The notes: generated by a model from the sequence alone, not told the origin. A DNA stretch of 11,164 nucleotides from Chlamydiota bacterium (GCA_013286075.1 JABDGJ010000029.1:1-11164); one strand, 5' to 3'. Positions 1-6,336 are shown, counted from the stretch's first letter. Translations and numbers: made by a program.

Positions 1-351
1 ATGAATTGGGCTTGGAAATTCAGGGGTTTTCTGGATAAATTGGTAGGAGGAATTGGGCTGCGACGAGGCAGAACTCATCCAACGCGACTGAAAGTAGGAG
101 ATGCTCTCGATTTCTGGCGCGTTTTGTTAGCGGATGAAAAAAATCGACGCTTGCTTCTCTATGCTGAAATGAAATTACCAGGTGAAGCGTGGCTTGAATT
201 TGAGATCATCCCTCATGAAAAAGGAGGGACTCTGAAACAAACGGCATCATTCCGTCCCAATGGAGTCTGGGGTAGATTTTATTGGTATAGCCTTTACCCA
301 TTTCATGCGCTTATTTTCAGCCAATTGGCAAAGCACATCGCGAAAGGATAA
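1..351 (+). CDS. C-terminal part of SDR-type protein with DUF2867 domain (5' truncated by window)
   Basis: The 116 visible residues match what I recall of DUF2867, the C-terminal domain of many NAD(P)-binding SDR/epimerase-like proteins of the YbjT type. Recognisable stretches are KVGDALDFWRV near residue 32, the alternating LLLYAEMKLPGEAWLEFEI strand region and the terminal WGRFYWYSLYPFHALIF segment. Such proteins are usually several hundred residues long with an N-terminal Rossmann domain, so the ATG at position 1 is almost certainly an internal methionine and the gene begins outside the window. The Rossmann part is not visible, so the catalytic role cannot be judged. The stop lies 2 bp before the photolyase ATG, which indicates one transcript; pairing of a DUF2867 protein with a photolyase gene is a familiar arrangement. 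Confidence is good for the domain and low for any substrate. Confidence 0.72.
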   Translation: MNWAWKFRGFLDKLVGGIGLRRGRTHPTRLKVGDALDFWRVLLADEKNRRLLLYAEMKLPGEAWLEFEIIPHEKGGTLKQTASFRPNGVWGRFYWYSLYPFHALIFSQLAKHIAKG

Positions 352-353
352 AA

Positions 354-1814
354 ATGGAGAAAAAGTTTCGAAAATCCCTCTTTTTATTCAGGCGCGATTT
401 GCGACTTGAGGATAATACAGGGCTTATTTTTGCGTTGAAGTCTTCGGAAGTTGTCATTCCTGCCTTCATTTTTACGCCAGAACAAATCGATAGAAATCCT
501 TTTAGAAGCGATCATTGCCTGAAATTTATGATTGAATCTCTCAAAGATCTTGAAACACAGCTGAAGAAAAAAGGGGGTAAACTCTTCTTTTTTAAGGGAA
601 AACCCGAAGAAGTTGTGAGCAAATGTATGAGCGAACTCAATATCGAGGCTTTGATCGTAAATCGTGACTATACTCCCTATAGCCTACAAAGAGACAAAAA
701 GCTCGAAAAAGTCTGCAAAACAGGCAAGATTCCATTTTATTCTTTCGATGATGCGCTTCTTCATCCACCCGAAGAGACCCTGAAAAAAGATGGGAAACCT
801 TACACTATTTTCACACCCTATTTTCGCAATGCTTCAAAACAGAAAGTCTTGCCTCCTGTACAAACCAAAGGGACCAATTACTTCCATGGATCGATCCCCT
901 TTGCGGAAGATAAGTCGTCCTTTCCCAAGCCAAGTGTAGAGAATGAGTTGATCGGAGGAAGGTCAGAGGCGCTCAAAATTCTCAAAAAATTGGGTTCTTT
1001 TGGTAAATATGGAAGCCTGAGAGATTTTCTAGCAGAAGAATACTCTACACATCTCTCCCCTTATCTGAAATTCACCGTCTGCTCCCCTCGCGAAGTTTAT
1101 GCGGCAATCTGCCGCAATTTAAGTCCGCACCACGAGCTGATCCGCGCGCTCTACTGGAGAGACTTTTTTACATCGATTGCATTTTTCTTTCCTCACGTCT
1201 TTAAGGGTGCTTTCCATTCCAAATTTGATAAGCTCAAATGGTCTTATAACAAAAAAGCTTATCAACGATGGTATGAAGGCTCTACCGGTTTTCCAATAGT
1301 TGATGCAGGAATGAGAGAGATGAATGAAACAGGTTTTATGCACAATCGCGTTCGAATGATTGCAGCCTCATTTCTCATCAAAGACTTACACATCGATTGG
1401 AGATGGGGTGAAAAATACTTTGCTCAAACTCTGATCGATTACGACCCTGCTGTGAATAACGGGAATTGGCAGTGGGTAGCTAGCACTGGAAGCGATGCCC
1501 AGCCTTATTTTCGCATTTTCAATCCTTGGAACCAGCAGAAAAAATTCGATCCTGAATGTATCTATATTAAAAAATGGGTTCCTGAACTTCGCGATTTTCC
1601 TCCCAAAGCTATTCATGCGTGGCATGAGGAAAAGTACCGTGCTGGATGCAAAAAATATCCAGCCCCGATGACCAATCATGAAAAGGCAGCAAAAGAAGCT
1701 CTTCACGCCTATAGATCGATCTATAGGCGATTAAAACCCAAGTTGCGACCTATCGTCGTTCCTGTCAATTTAATGCTAGCCATCTGCTTCAATTTCCTCC
1801 TAGACCAACTTTAA
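354..1814 (+). CDS. phr: Deoxyribodipyrimidine photolyase (class I cryptochrome/photolyase family)
   Basis: This flavoenzyme repairs UV-induced pyrimidine dimers using light. The N-terminal antenna-binding alpha/beta domain opens with LFRRDLRLEDNTGL (residues 11-24). The FAD-binding helical domain contains SPYLKF (235-240), ALYWRDFF (265-272), TGFPIVDAGMREM (311-323), MHNRVRMIAASFLIKDL (329-345), DWRWGEKYF (348-356), NNGNWQWVASTGSDAQPYFRIFNPW (368-392) and KKWVPEL (406-412). Tryptophans 372 and 374 lie in the conserved electron-transfer region. The start follows the upstream stop by 2 bp. E. coli photolyase ends about where residue 460 falls here; residues 457-486 are encoded by repeat element A and form a hydrophobic tail unlike the family. 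The enzyme core is intact, so activity is plausible; whether the tail matters is unknown. Confidence 0.95.
   Translation: MEKKFRKSLFLFRRDLRLEDNTGLIFALKSSEVVIPAFIFTPEQIDRNPFRSDHCLKFMIESLKDLETQLKKKGGKLFFFKGKPEEVVSKCMSELNIEALIVNRDYTPYSLQRDKKLEKVCKTGKIPFYSFDDALLHPPEETLKKDGKPYTIFTPYFRNASKQKVLPPVQTKGTNYFHGSIPFAEDKSSFPKPSVENELIGGRSEALKILKKLGSFGKYGSLRDFLAEEYSTHLSPYLKFTVCSPREVYAAICRNLSPHHELIRALYWRDFFTSIAFFFPHVFKGAFHSKFDKLKWSYNKKAYQRWYEGSTGFPIVDAGMREMNETGFMHNRVRMIAASFLIKDLHIDWRWGEKYFAQTLIDYDPAVNNGNWQWVASTGSDAQPYFRIFNPWNQQKKFDPECIYIKKWVPELRDFPPKAIHAWHEEKYRAGCKKYPAPMTNHEKAAKEALHAYRSIYRRLKPKLRPIVVPVNLMLAICFNFLLDQL
1706..1729. repeat. 24-bp perfect palindrome at the left edge of element A
   Basis: The sequence reads the same on both strands over 24 bp: half-site CGCCTATAGATC followed by its reverse complement. 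Its right half contains TATAGGCG, the left terminus of element A, so the element edge is mirrored into the photolyase gene. It lies in the codons for photolyase residues 451-459. It could be an insertion scar or chance plus coding constraint. Confidence 0.6.
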
Positions 1815-1954
1815 AAAGTTGCTCTTCGTCAGAAATTTTGCATATGGCTGCCTTAAATCGACATGAATCGACGATAGGTCGCAACTTGGGTTTAAATTTG
1901 AACTGATACATTTGGGCCAGCGCGAATGTATCAGTTCAGTTTTAATCGACTATA
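1722..1954. repeat. Palindromic repeat element A (composite, 233 bp)
   Basis: The ends are inverted repeats: TATAGGCGATTAAAAC on the left and, read on the minus strand, TATAGTCGATTAAAAC on the right (15 of 16 match). Inside lie two palindromic modules. Module 1 (1734-1893) has 25-bp perfect outer arms (1734-1758 and 1869-1893) and degenerate inner arms meeting at a small hairpin, CAACTTT-aa-AAAGTTG (1806-1821). Module 2 (about 1890-1954) has arms TGAACTGATACATT and its complement around a GC-rich loop, and resembles element B without its left end. The element covers the 3' end of the photolyase gene and stops 4 bp before the ATPase stop codon, so it may also terminate transcription from both sides. 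No protein is encoded. Confidence 0.8.
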
Positions 1955-1958
1955 TTGC

Positions 1959-3383
1959 TCACAAATCAGCAATATCGATGATACGGTAAAAATAGCGACT
2001 GCTTAATAGAGCGTCGGAGACTGGGCCTAAATGAAGCAGAACAGGCGAAATCCCAAAGCCTTTTGGGAAGCTAAGAGAAGCTATTTTGGTTTTCATTGCA
2101 TCGATCACTTCAAGCCCCAATTCACGACGGCGCATTTTGACTTCACAGACAAAAAGGGTGTTAGAATGCATTTGAATCAGATAATCAATTTGGCACCCTT
2201 TTTTGCGACCTGAGGCTTTTTGAAAATAGGGATTATCTATAACAATATCCTGAGCGTGAATTCCAAGTGCCTGGTAAAGAAGAGATCTATTTTTCAGCAG
2301 AAGATTTTCGAGTTGGAAGCCGAGCATGGGTTCCCATCCAGGCAAACTAGAAAGCGGGACTTCTAAAAACGACCCTTGTTCAATTTTCGTAAGATTGGGT
2401 TCAATATAATGGATGTAGAAGCGAAGATAATTGTCGGAAAGCCTATACAGGGTCAGTTTTCCTGGCTTACCTGTCTTTAAAGACCAGTCTGGATGTTTGC
2501 TGATAAATCCACAGATTTCAAGAGCTTTAAGATGATGGCTCAGTGTGCCGCTCGGCGAATAAGCCATTGTCTTTTGCAGAGTAGTTCGGTCTTTCATACC
2601 CTGACTTAATATTGTAATGATCTTTTTATAGATCTCTCCTCTAGAGCTGAAAAGATCATTAAAAATCCGGTCAAATTCATGCACCAAAAGGCCGTTTTTT
2701 TCAAAACAGAGGCGTTTAATATTTTCATCAGCGCTTTGATGAGTCTGAATCTGTTCAAGATACCAAGGCACTCCTCCAGTCACACTCAAAATCTTAAAAA
2801 ACTCGAGATCTGACCCTTTGAAGCCTTGAAGATTCAGTAATTCCCTGCATTGTGGAATCGATAGTTCTGTAAGTTCCAGATAGAGAGAAACCCGACCAAA
2901 AAAAGCTGTGCTATTGATGATATTTTTATCGATCCAAGTTGAGATAGAGCCGCATAAAATAAGGACGATAGATGGATGGTTTTGCAGGACAAGGTCCCAC
3001 CAAACTTTTAACTTAGAGATAAATACCGGATCTTTTGAACCCATCCACGAAATCTCATCAAAGAGAATGACAGTAGGTTTAGCTGTGAGGTGTCTTGATA
3101 GATGCGCAAAAGCATCACTCCAATCGGTGATTGTAAAAGGGGGAAGATTAAACAAAGTCGCAAGTTCGTGAGCGAAGGCATCGCGCTGATTCTGCGCTGT
3201 TACCCCTTTAACTGGAGCCAGCCCACTAAAAGGCAAAAAAACCTTATCTTTTCCGAATTCTTCGGCAAGACGACTTTTCCCTATTCGACGACGCCCTTTA
3301 ATGACAACAATACAGGCTCGACCTGACTTTGATAGGTCTTCCAGCCTCCGTAACTCATTATCTCTTCCGACAAATGGTTTCAT
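1959..3383 (-). CDS. AAA-type ATPase of the archaeal-ATPase/DUF234 family with PD-(D/E)xK-like C-terminus
   Basis: This is a 474-residue P-loop ATPase. Walker A is GRRRIGKS (30-37), Walker B is TVILFDE (104-110), a sensor-like strand LILCGSIST lies at 141-149, and GGVPWYL (203-209) is typical of this family. A winged-helix-like segment follows (about 250-300, with SGTLSHHLKALEICGFI). The C-terminal domain contains QID at 398-400 and CEVK at 413-416, the spacing expected of a PD-(D/E)xK nuclease-like fold. Family members are widespread in archaea and accessory bacterial DNA and their biological role is poorly defined; defence or DNA mobility is often suspected but not shown. The start is fixed by FVGRDNEL beginning at residue 4. 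The gene appears full length and sits between repeat elements A and B. The promoter appears to give a leaderless mRNA (see the promoter entry). Confidence 0.9.
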   Translation of the reverse strand: MKPFVGRDNELRRLEDLSKSGRACIVVIKGRRRIGKSRLAEEFGKDKVFLPFSGLAPVKGVTAQNQRDAFAHELATLFNLPPFTITDWSDAFAHLSRHLTAKPTVILFDEISWMGSKDPVFISKLKVWWDLVLQNHPSIVLILCGSISTWIDKNIINSTAFFGRVSLYLELTELSIPQCRELLNLQGFKGSDLEFFKILSVTGGVPWYLEQIQTHQSADENIKRLCFEKNGLLVHEFDRIFNDLFSSRGEIYKKIITILSQGMKDRTTLQKTMAYSPSGTLSHHLKALEICGFISKHPDWSLKTGKPGKLTLYRLSDNYLRFYIHYIEPNLTKIEQGSFLEVPLSSLPGWEPMLGFQLENLLLKNRSLLYQALGIHAQDIVIDNPYFQKASGRKKGCQIDYLIQMHSNTLFVCEVKMRRRELGLEVIDAMKTKIASLSFPKGFGISPVLLHLGPVSDALLSSRYFYRIIDIADL

Positions 3384-3390
3384 ATCATCT

Positions 3391-3419
3391 ATATTAAATG
3401 AGCATGATGTTCATGTCAA
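3391..3419 (-). promoter_or_regulatory. Sigma70-type promoter of the ATPase gene, likely leaderless
   Basis: Reading the minus strand, TTGACA (plus 3414-3419) is separated by exactly 17 bp from TAATAT (plus 3391-3396). A start about 7 bp downstream would fall at or next to the ATG at 3383, leaving no room for a ribosome-binding site, and none is visible. The -35 matches consensus completely and the -10 matches four of six. Confidence 0.6.
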
Positions 3420-3465
3420 TCTATTATGCTCAAAATCGACATTTGTCAGTTTCGAGCATAATAGA
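3400..3465. promoter_or_regulatory. Three GAGCATRATRG half-sites around the ATPase promoter (possible operator)
   Basis: GAGCATGATG (3400-3409) lies inside the -35/-10 spacer. TCTATTATGCTC (3420-3431) abuts the upstream edge of the -35. GAGCATAATAGA (3454-3465) is the perfect 12-bp inverted partner of the second site, 22 bp away. Sites one and two form an imperfect inverted pair spanning the -35. This arrangement is what a dimeric repressor would bind, and autoregulation is an inference. A stem-loop read as RNA or a small transposon end would look similar. Confidence 0.5.
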
Positions 3466-3635
3466 ATTTTAAGTTGTTTATAATAAAGATATTAGCAAAT
3501 CAAAAATATTTTTTAATTTCAGTTTTTCTTGAAAATGCGTTTTAGATCTAGGACTCTTTCCGCCATAAATTCTGCCTGTTCTCGTCAACGCAAAAGGAAA
3601 TGGTAAAGGTCAAGAAAAGTTAAAAAAATAGAAGT
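3466..3635. other. AT-rich intergenic stretch without a recognisable gene
   Basis: This 170-bp stretch lies upstream of the ATPase promoter and next to element B. On the minus strand a short open stretch, REQAEFMAERVLDLKRIFKKN (about 3533-3595), follows an in-frame stop and ends in TGA. It has helical, protein-like composition and could be the tail of a decayed gene, but I recognise no family. Confidence 0.35.
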
Positions 3636-3709
3636 TATAGTCGATTAAGTTTGAAATGATACGCTTTCACGCAGGTCAAAATGTATCATTTCAAACTTAA
3701 TCGACTATA
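3636..3709. repeat. Palindromic repeat element B (74 bp, minimal form)
   Basis: Perfect 27-bp inverted arms (3636-3662 and 3683-3709) begin TATAGTCGATTAAG and enclose a 20-nt loop containing CACGCAGGTCAAA. The arms and loop recur almost unchanged in element C, and the termini recur in element A, so this is a dispersed family and not a local terminator. It lies downstream of the beta-barrel gene and upstream of the ATPase gene. The termini begin and end in TA, as would be expected of a TA-targeting (Tc1/mariner/IS630-like) miniature element; that mechanism is inference. Confidence 0.88.
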
Positions 3710-3737
3710 ATCCATGGCCAAGCGCTGTAGAATGATA

Positions 3738-3761
3738 AGACCTGCGTTTTTCAGCAGGTCT
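3738..3761 (-). terminator. Probable intrinsic terminator of the beta-barrel gene
   Basis: An 8-bp stem, AGACCTGC/GCAGGTCT, encloses an 8-nt loop 13 bp beyond the stop codon of the minus-strand beta-barrel gene. On that strand it is followed by TTATCATTCT, a moderately T-rich tail. The outer bases AGAATG and CATTCT can extend the stem. Confidence 0.55.
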
Positions 3762-3773
3762 GAATCCATTCTG

Positions 3774-4613
3774 TTATAAGTCGAACTGAATTCCTAAGGC
3801 AAATCCGTTAAACATGGTGTGGCCCAGGTCTACATCCCAGGGAGAAGTTGCAGCGTGAGCAGGGTATACGGTCGATCCAAAAGTATATCTGCTGGGATCT
3901 AAGGATAAAAAGCGATATTCAGCAAAAAAGCGGAGGTATTCACAAAAGCAATATTGGATTCCCGCCTTTGCTTGAACCGCGAAGGTCCAATCCGAATCAT
4001 TACGCTTGGAATTGAAATGGTTAACTCCAGCCTCAGGTGGGCTTACTTGTAAAGAGTCGGCTTTTCGAGCAGATAGGTGTGCCGCACCAATGCCAACCCC
4101 TACATAGGGAGCAAATCTACCTAAACAGCAACTATTAAGAGTAAATATCGCATTACCAACGTAAACTCCTGCATGCAATTTGAAAGAATCGTGAAAATCG
4201 TGTTCATCTAATCGACTTTGGGCGATGTTTATCAAATCCCCCCTTCTTGTTTGGCTAAAAAAGAATGCTTCTGCCTCGATTCCTGGGGTCAGAGTCCAAT
4301 CTGAACATCCAAAGCAGAATGGAGATTTCGTCCATGCATATCCAAGTTGTACACCGCCAAATCCAGGGGAAGGTTTATTTCCATCTCCACGAGCATCTAC
4401 AGCTAAAGGACCTCCTGCTCCTTCGAGGAAAAACGCCGTTCCTGTTTGTCGCATTTCAGGTGAGTTTGAGAATAGCTGCCCACCGAAGGCACCAATGTAA
4501 AGTCTGTTACATCTAGGAGAGCAGCATTCATCGGCCTCTAAAGAAGTCATTGTGCTGAATGTTAATAGCGCAAATACAGCTGAAAGATGGATTTTTCTGA
4601 ATAATTTAAACAT
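3774..4613 (-). CDS. Outer-membrane beta-barrel protein with signal peptide
   Basis: This 279-residue protein starts with a Sec signal peptide (KLFRKIHLSAVFALLTFSTMTSLEA, cleavage near residue 27). The mature part alternates polar and aromatic residues in strands such as RLYIGAFGGQLF, GGVQLGYAW, PGIEAEAFFF, FAPYVGVGIGAAHL, QAKAGIQYCF and YLRFFAEYRFLSL. The end, MFNGFALGIQFDL, is a typical final barrel strand. This fits the general outer-membrane beta-barrel (OmpA-like/OmpW-like) fold of about eight strands; no function can be read from it. Nine cysteines, several in pairs (ECC, SCC, CFC), suit an envelope stabilised by disulfides, as in chlamydiae. GGAG (plus 4618-4621) sits four bases before the ATG and supports the start. 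No convincing promoter was identified upstream. Confidence 0.8.
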   Translation of the reverse strand: MFKLFRKIHLSAVFALLTFSTMTSLEADECCSPRCNRLYIGAFGGQLFSNSPEMRQTGTAFFLEGAGGPLAVDARGDGNKPSPGFGGVQLGYAWTKSPFCFGCSDWTLTPGIEAEAFFFSQTRRGDLINIAQSRLDEHDFHDSFKLHAGVYVGNAIFTLNSCCLGRFAPYVGVGIGAAHLSARKADSLQVSPPEAGVNHFNSKRNDSDWTFAVQAKAGIQYCFCEYLRFFAEYRFLSLDPSRYTFGSTVYPAHAATSPWDVDLGHTMFNGFALGIQFDL

Positions 4614-4721
4614 TTGTCTCCAAATTTTTGTTTCTATCAGGAATTCTCCATAATCATTTTCAACTTAACCTTCAAATAATTTTTTAAAGAATTTTTGTTA
4701 GTTTTGATGCTTTTTCCCACG

Positions 4722-4886
4722 TATAGTCGATTAAGTTTGAAATGATACGTTTTCACCGCGTCAAAGCTCTCGGGCTTGAAAGATCGTAACCGACCCCATA
4801 TTTCTAATATTGGGTCGGTTACGATCTTTCAATCGCGAGGCTTTCACGCAGGTCAAAATGTATCATTTCAAATTTAATCGACTATA
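4722..4886. repeat. Palindromic repeat element C (composite, 165 bp, nested palindrome)
   Basis: The outer arms (4722-4748 and 4860-4886) are those of element B with one difference. The loop carries a second, unrelated palindrome (4776-4832): 21-bp perfect arms starting TTGAAAGATCGTAACC, then one mismatch, five further paired bases and a TCT loop. Short pairs AAAGC/GCTTT and CTCG/CGAG join the two layers. Loop sequence similar to that of B appears on both sides of the inner palindrome (TTTTCACCGCGTCAAA at 4750-4765 and CTTTCACGCAGGTCAAAA at 4841-4858), as if the insertion duplicated it. Its right end cuts off the aminotransferase relic. Confidence 0.88.
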
Positions 4887-5088
4887 TTTCCTTGCGGAGT
4901 ATCGGATGGCCTGGAGATTCCGTATAGCTTAGCGCAAGTGAATTCCATAGTTTTTTTGAATCTTCATCGGCTATATCGAGCAGCTCTCTTAAGGTCCAAG
5001 TTTAAGCATCGGAGCAGCAAAACAAATAGGGTGCTGTGAATTCATATTTTTTCCAGAATTCTTCTAATTTAAAATCAGGAATTTTCAT
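4882..5088 (-). pseudogene. Aminotransferase class I/II fragment, N-terminal 67 codons with internal stop
   Basis: From an ATG at 5088 the minus strand reads MKIPDFKLEEFWKKYEF, then TAPYLFCCSDA, then a TAA stop at codon 29. The same frame continues TWTLRELLDIADEDSKKLW, NSLALSYTESPGHPILRKEI and stops in the TAG of element C. The pattern (K-x-F-E-x-x-Y-E near the start, S-D-x-E, then YTES-x-GHP-x-LR-x-EI) is what I recall of the N-terminus of fold-type I PLP-dependent aminotransferases of roughly 370-400 residues. The remaining four-fifths, including the PLP lysine, is missing, and sequence beyond element C does not resume it. AAAGGA lies 6 bases before the start. The start overlaps the stop of the HTH fragment by ATGA, so the two were once translationally coupled. 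It is certainly non-functional. Confidence 0.78.
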
Positions 5089-5159
5089 CTGTTATCCTTT
5101 AGATAATTATAAATAGTGGCTCGCGAAAGGTCGAGAACATCAGCCATATAAAATCTATT
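5085..5159 (-). pseudogene. C-terminal HTH tail of a lost transcription regulator
   Basis: The minus strand reads NRFYMADVLDLSRATIYNYL followed by KDNR and TGA. The segment ADVLDLSRATIYNYLK is a classic helix-turn-helix recognition unit placed at the very end of a protein, as in YheO-like PAS regulators (HTH_22) or Fis-type domains. The rest of the gene is absent: an in-frame stop occurs five codons upstream of the methionine, and the first bases overlap the end of the glycosyltransferase gene. The TGA overlaps the aminotransferase ATG (ATGA), showing a former regulator-enzyme operon. Family assignment beyond HTH is tentative. Confidence 0.55.
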
Positions 5160-6336
5160 TTTTTATGATCCTTAAGGCACTATTCATGTAAATTTCGATC
5201 AATTTTGAATTTGATGCACCCAAGTTTTTTTCCACACAACTTCGAACATATTGTGGCAAGTCTGGAGATGCCAGCAGTTGATGGCATATTTGAGCACACT
5301 CATCATATTTTCCAATCCAATAAGAGCAAACAGAAAGCTCAAGTAAGGCACCGTAATCATACATCCATTTTTGAACAAAAAGCATATCTTTTGTCATGGG
5401 TAGTTTCACTGCAATACTAGCCATTAAATATCCCAAAGGATAGTTCTTGTTTTTACGATAATAACTAGCTAAGTAATAGAGGGGCTCTATTCTTGTTGGT
5501 CGATGGTGATACGCTTTTGCAAATGTGTCTAAAAACGTTTCGGGGGGTTGTTGAAGAGCTTGTTCTAATAACCCTATTTGCACCATTGACCAAAAAATTT
5601 CTTCATCCCATCCCCCCATTTCAATGCGCTTCTGATAGTATTTTAAACTATTTTCATAGTCTCCGGCATCTTTGTAACTCTGAGCTAAATAAAAGACATA
5701 TCGGGAGTTATTTGGCTCCTCCAAATGCCCCGCTTCTAAAACTTTGACGTCTTTGGCATATTTGTCTGGATCTTGAGAACGCATTCCATCTGTATGAACA
5801 ACATTGATCACACCTTTCAGTAGTTCATGTGTATGAGCTTCAGAAGAATCAATATATTCATGCAAGACACCCATCCACTGCCAGTTTAAAATATCTTTAA
5901 CTAATTGAACACGTGCATAAGATGTACCTCCAAAATGCGCCATGATGTGGTAAAAATCTTTTTCCAGAGATGGGAATTTAAAGTCTTCGTCATAAGCCAG
6001 GACTTCATCAGCATCAATAAATAGAAGATAGTCTGCTTTTCCTTTTGCAAGTTGAAGAGCTTCATTACGATTGTGCCCAAAGTTTATCCATGGTCTTTCG
6101 TGAAGCTCTCCGGGAATATCTTTCATACACTGCTTAACAATCTCCTGCGTGCCATCATCCGAGCCGGTATCCACAATGACCCAGTAATCAATGAGGGGTC
6201 GTACAGAATCCAGACACCGTTTGATGACCCTGGTTTCATTTTTAACGATCATATTCAGGCATATTTTTTTCTTTTCTTCAGCAGATAAACAGCAAAAGAC
6301 TAGCAGAAGGGAGAAAATAAGAAGAATTTTTTTCAT
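5155..6336 (-). CDS. Sec-exported family 2 glycosyltransferase with TPR-like C-terminus
   Basis: The N-terminal GT-A domain shows KICLNMIVKNETRVIKRCLDSV (24-45), the nucleotide-binding strand WVIVDTGSDDGT (52-63) and the metal-binding DADE (108-111), with GVLHEYI in the usual later position. The second half is helical and tetratricopeptide-like (RYVFYLAQSYKDAGDYENSLKYYQKRI). It is preceded by a clear signal peptide, MKKILLIFSLLLVFCCLSA, with cleavage before EE; an exported GT2 of this kind is unusual because activated sugars are cytoplasmic. An upstream in-frame ATG at 6366 would add ten residues before the signal sequence. I prefer 6336 because AAGG precedes it by nine bases and the likely promoter would leave the longer form without a leader. 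The substrate is unknown. The gene appears complete at 393 residues. Confidence 0.85.
   Translation of the reverse strand: MKKILLIFSLLLVFCCLSAEEKKKICLNMIVKNETRVIKRCLDSVRPLIDYWVIVDTGSDDGTQEIVKQCMKDIPGELHERPWINFGHNRNEALQLAKGKADYLLFIDADEVLAYDEDFKFPSLEKDFYHIMAHFGGTSYARVQLVKDILNWQWMGVLHEYIDSSEAHTHELLKGVINVVHTDGMRSQDPDKYAKDVKVLEAGHLEEPNNSRYVFYLAQSYKDAGDYENSLKYYQKRIEMGGWDEEIFWSMVQIGLLEQALQQPPETFLDTFAKAYHHRPTRIEPLYYLASYYRKNKNYPLGYLMASIAVKLPMTKDMLFVQKWMYDYGALLELSVCSYWIGKYDECAQICHQLLASPDLPQYVRSCVEKNLGASNSKLIEIYMNSALRIIKK

Noticed and set aside
1386..1706. Minus-strand open frame inside the photolyase gene
   Set aside because: It lies entirely within conserved photolyase coding sequence and shows no domain or plausible start region.
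3533..3595. Minus-strand fragment REQAEFMAERVLDLKRIFKKN as a gene remnant
   Set aside because: Only 21 codons after an in-frame stop, with no recognisable family; kept only as a remark in the intergenic entry.
3636..3709. Element B considered as a simple intrinsic terminator
   Set aside because: The stem is 27 bp and AT-rich, lacks a T-tract, and recurs with the same termini at two other sites. A better terminator for the beta-barrel gene lies at 3738-3761.
4614..4721. Candidate promoter (TTGAAG-17-TATGGA) for the beta-barrel gene
   Set aside because: The -10 matches poorly and other equally weak alternatives exist in this AT-rich leader.
3636..4886. Repeated hairpins considered as a CRISPR array
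   Set aside because: There are only two to three dispersed, self-complementary units over a kilobase apart with a gene between them, and no spacers of uniform length or cas genes.
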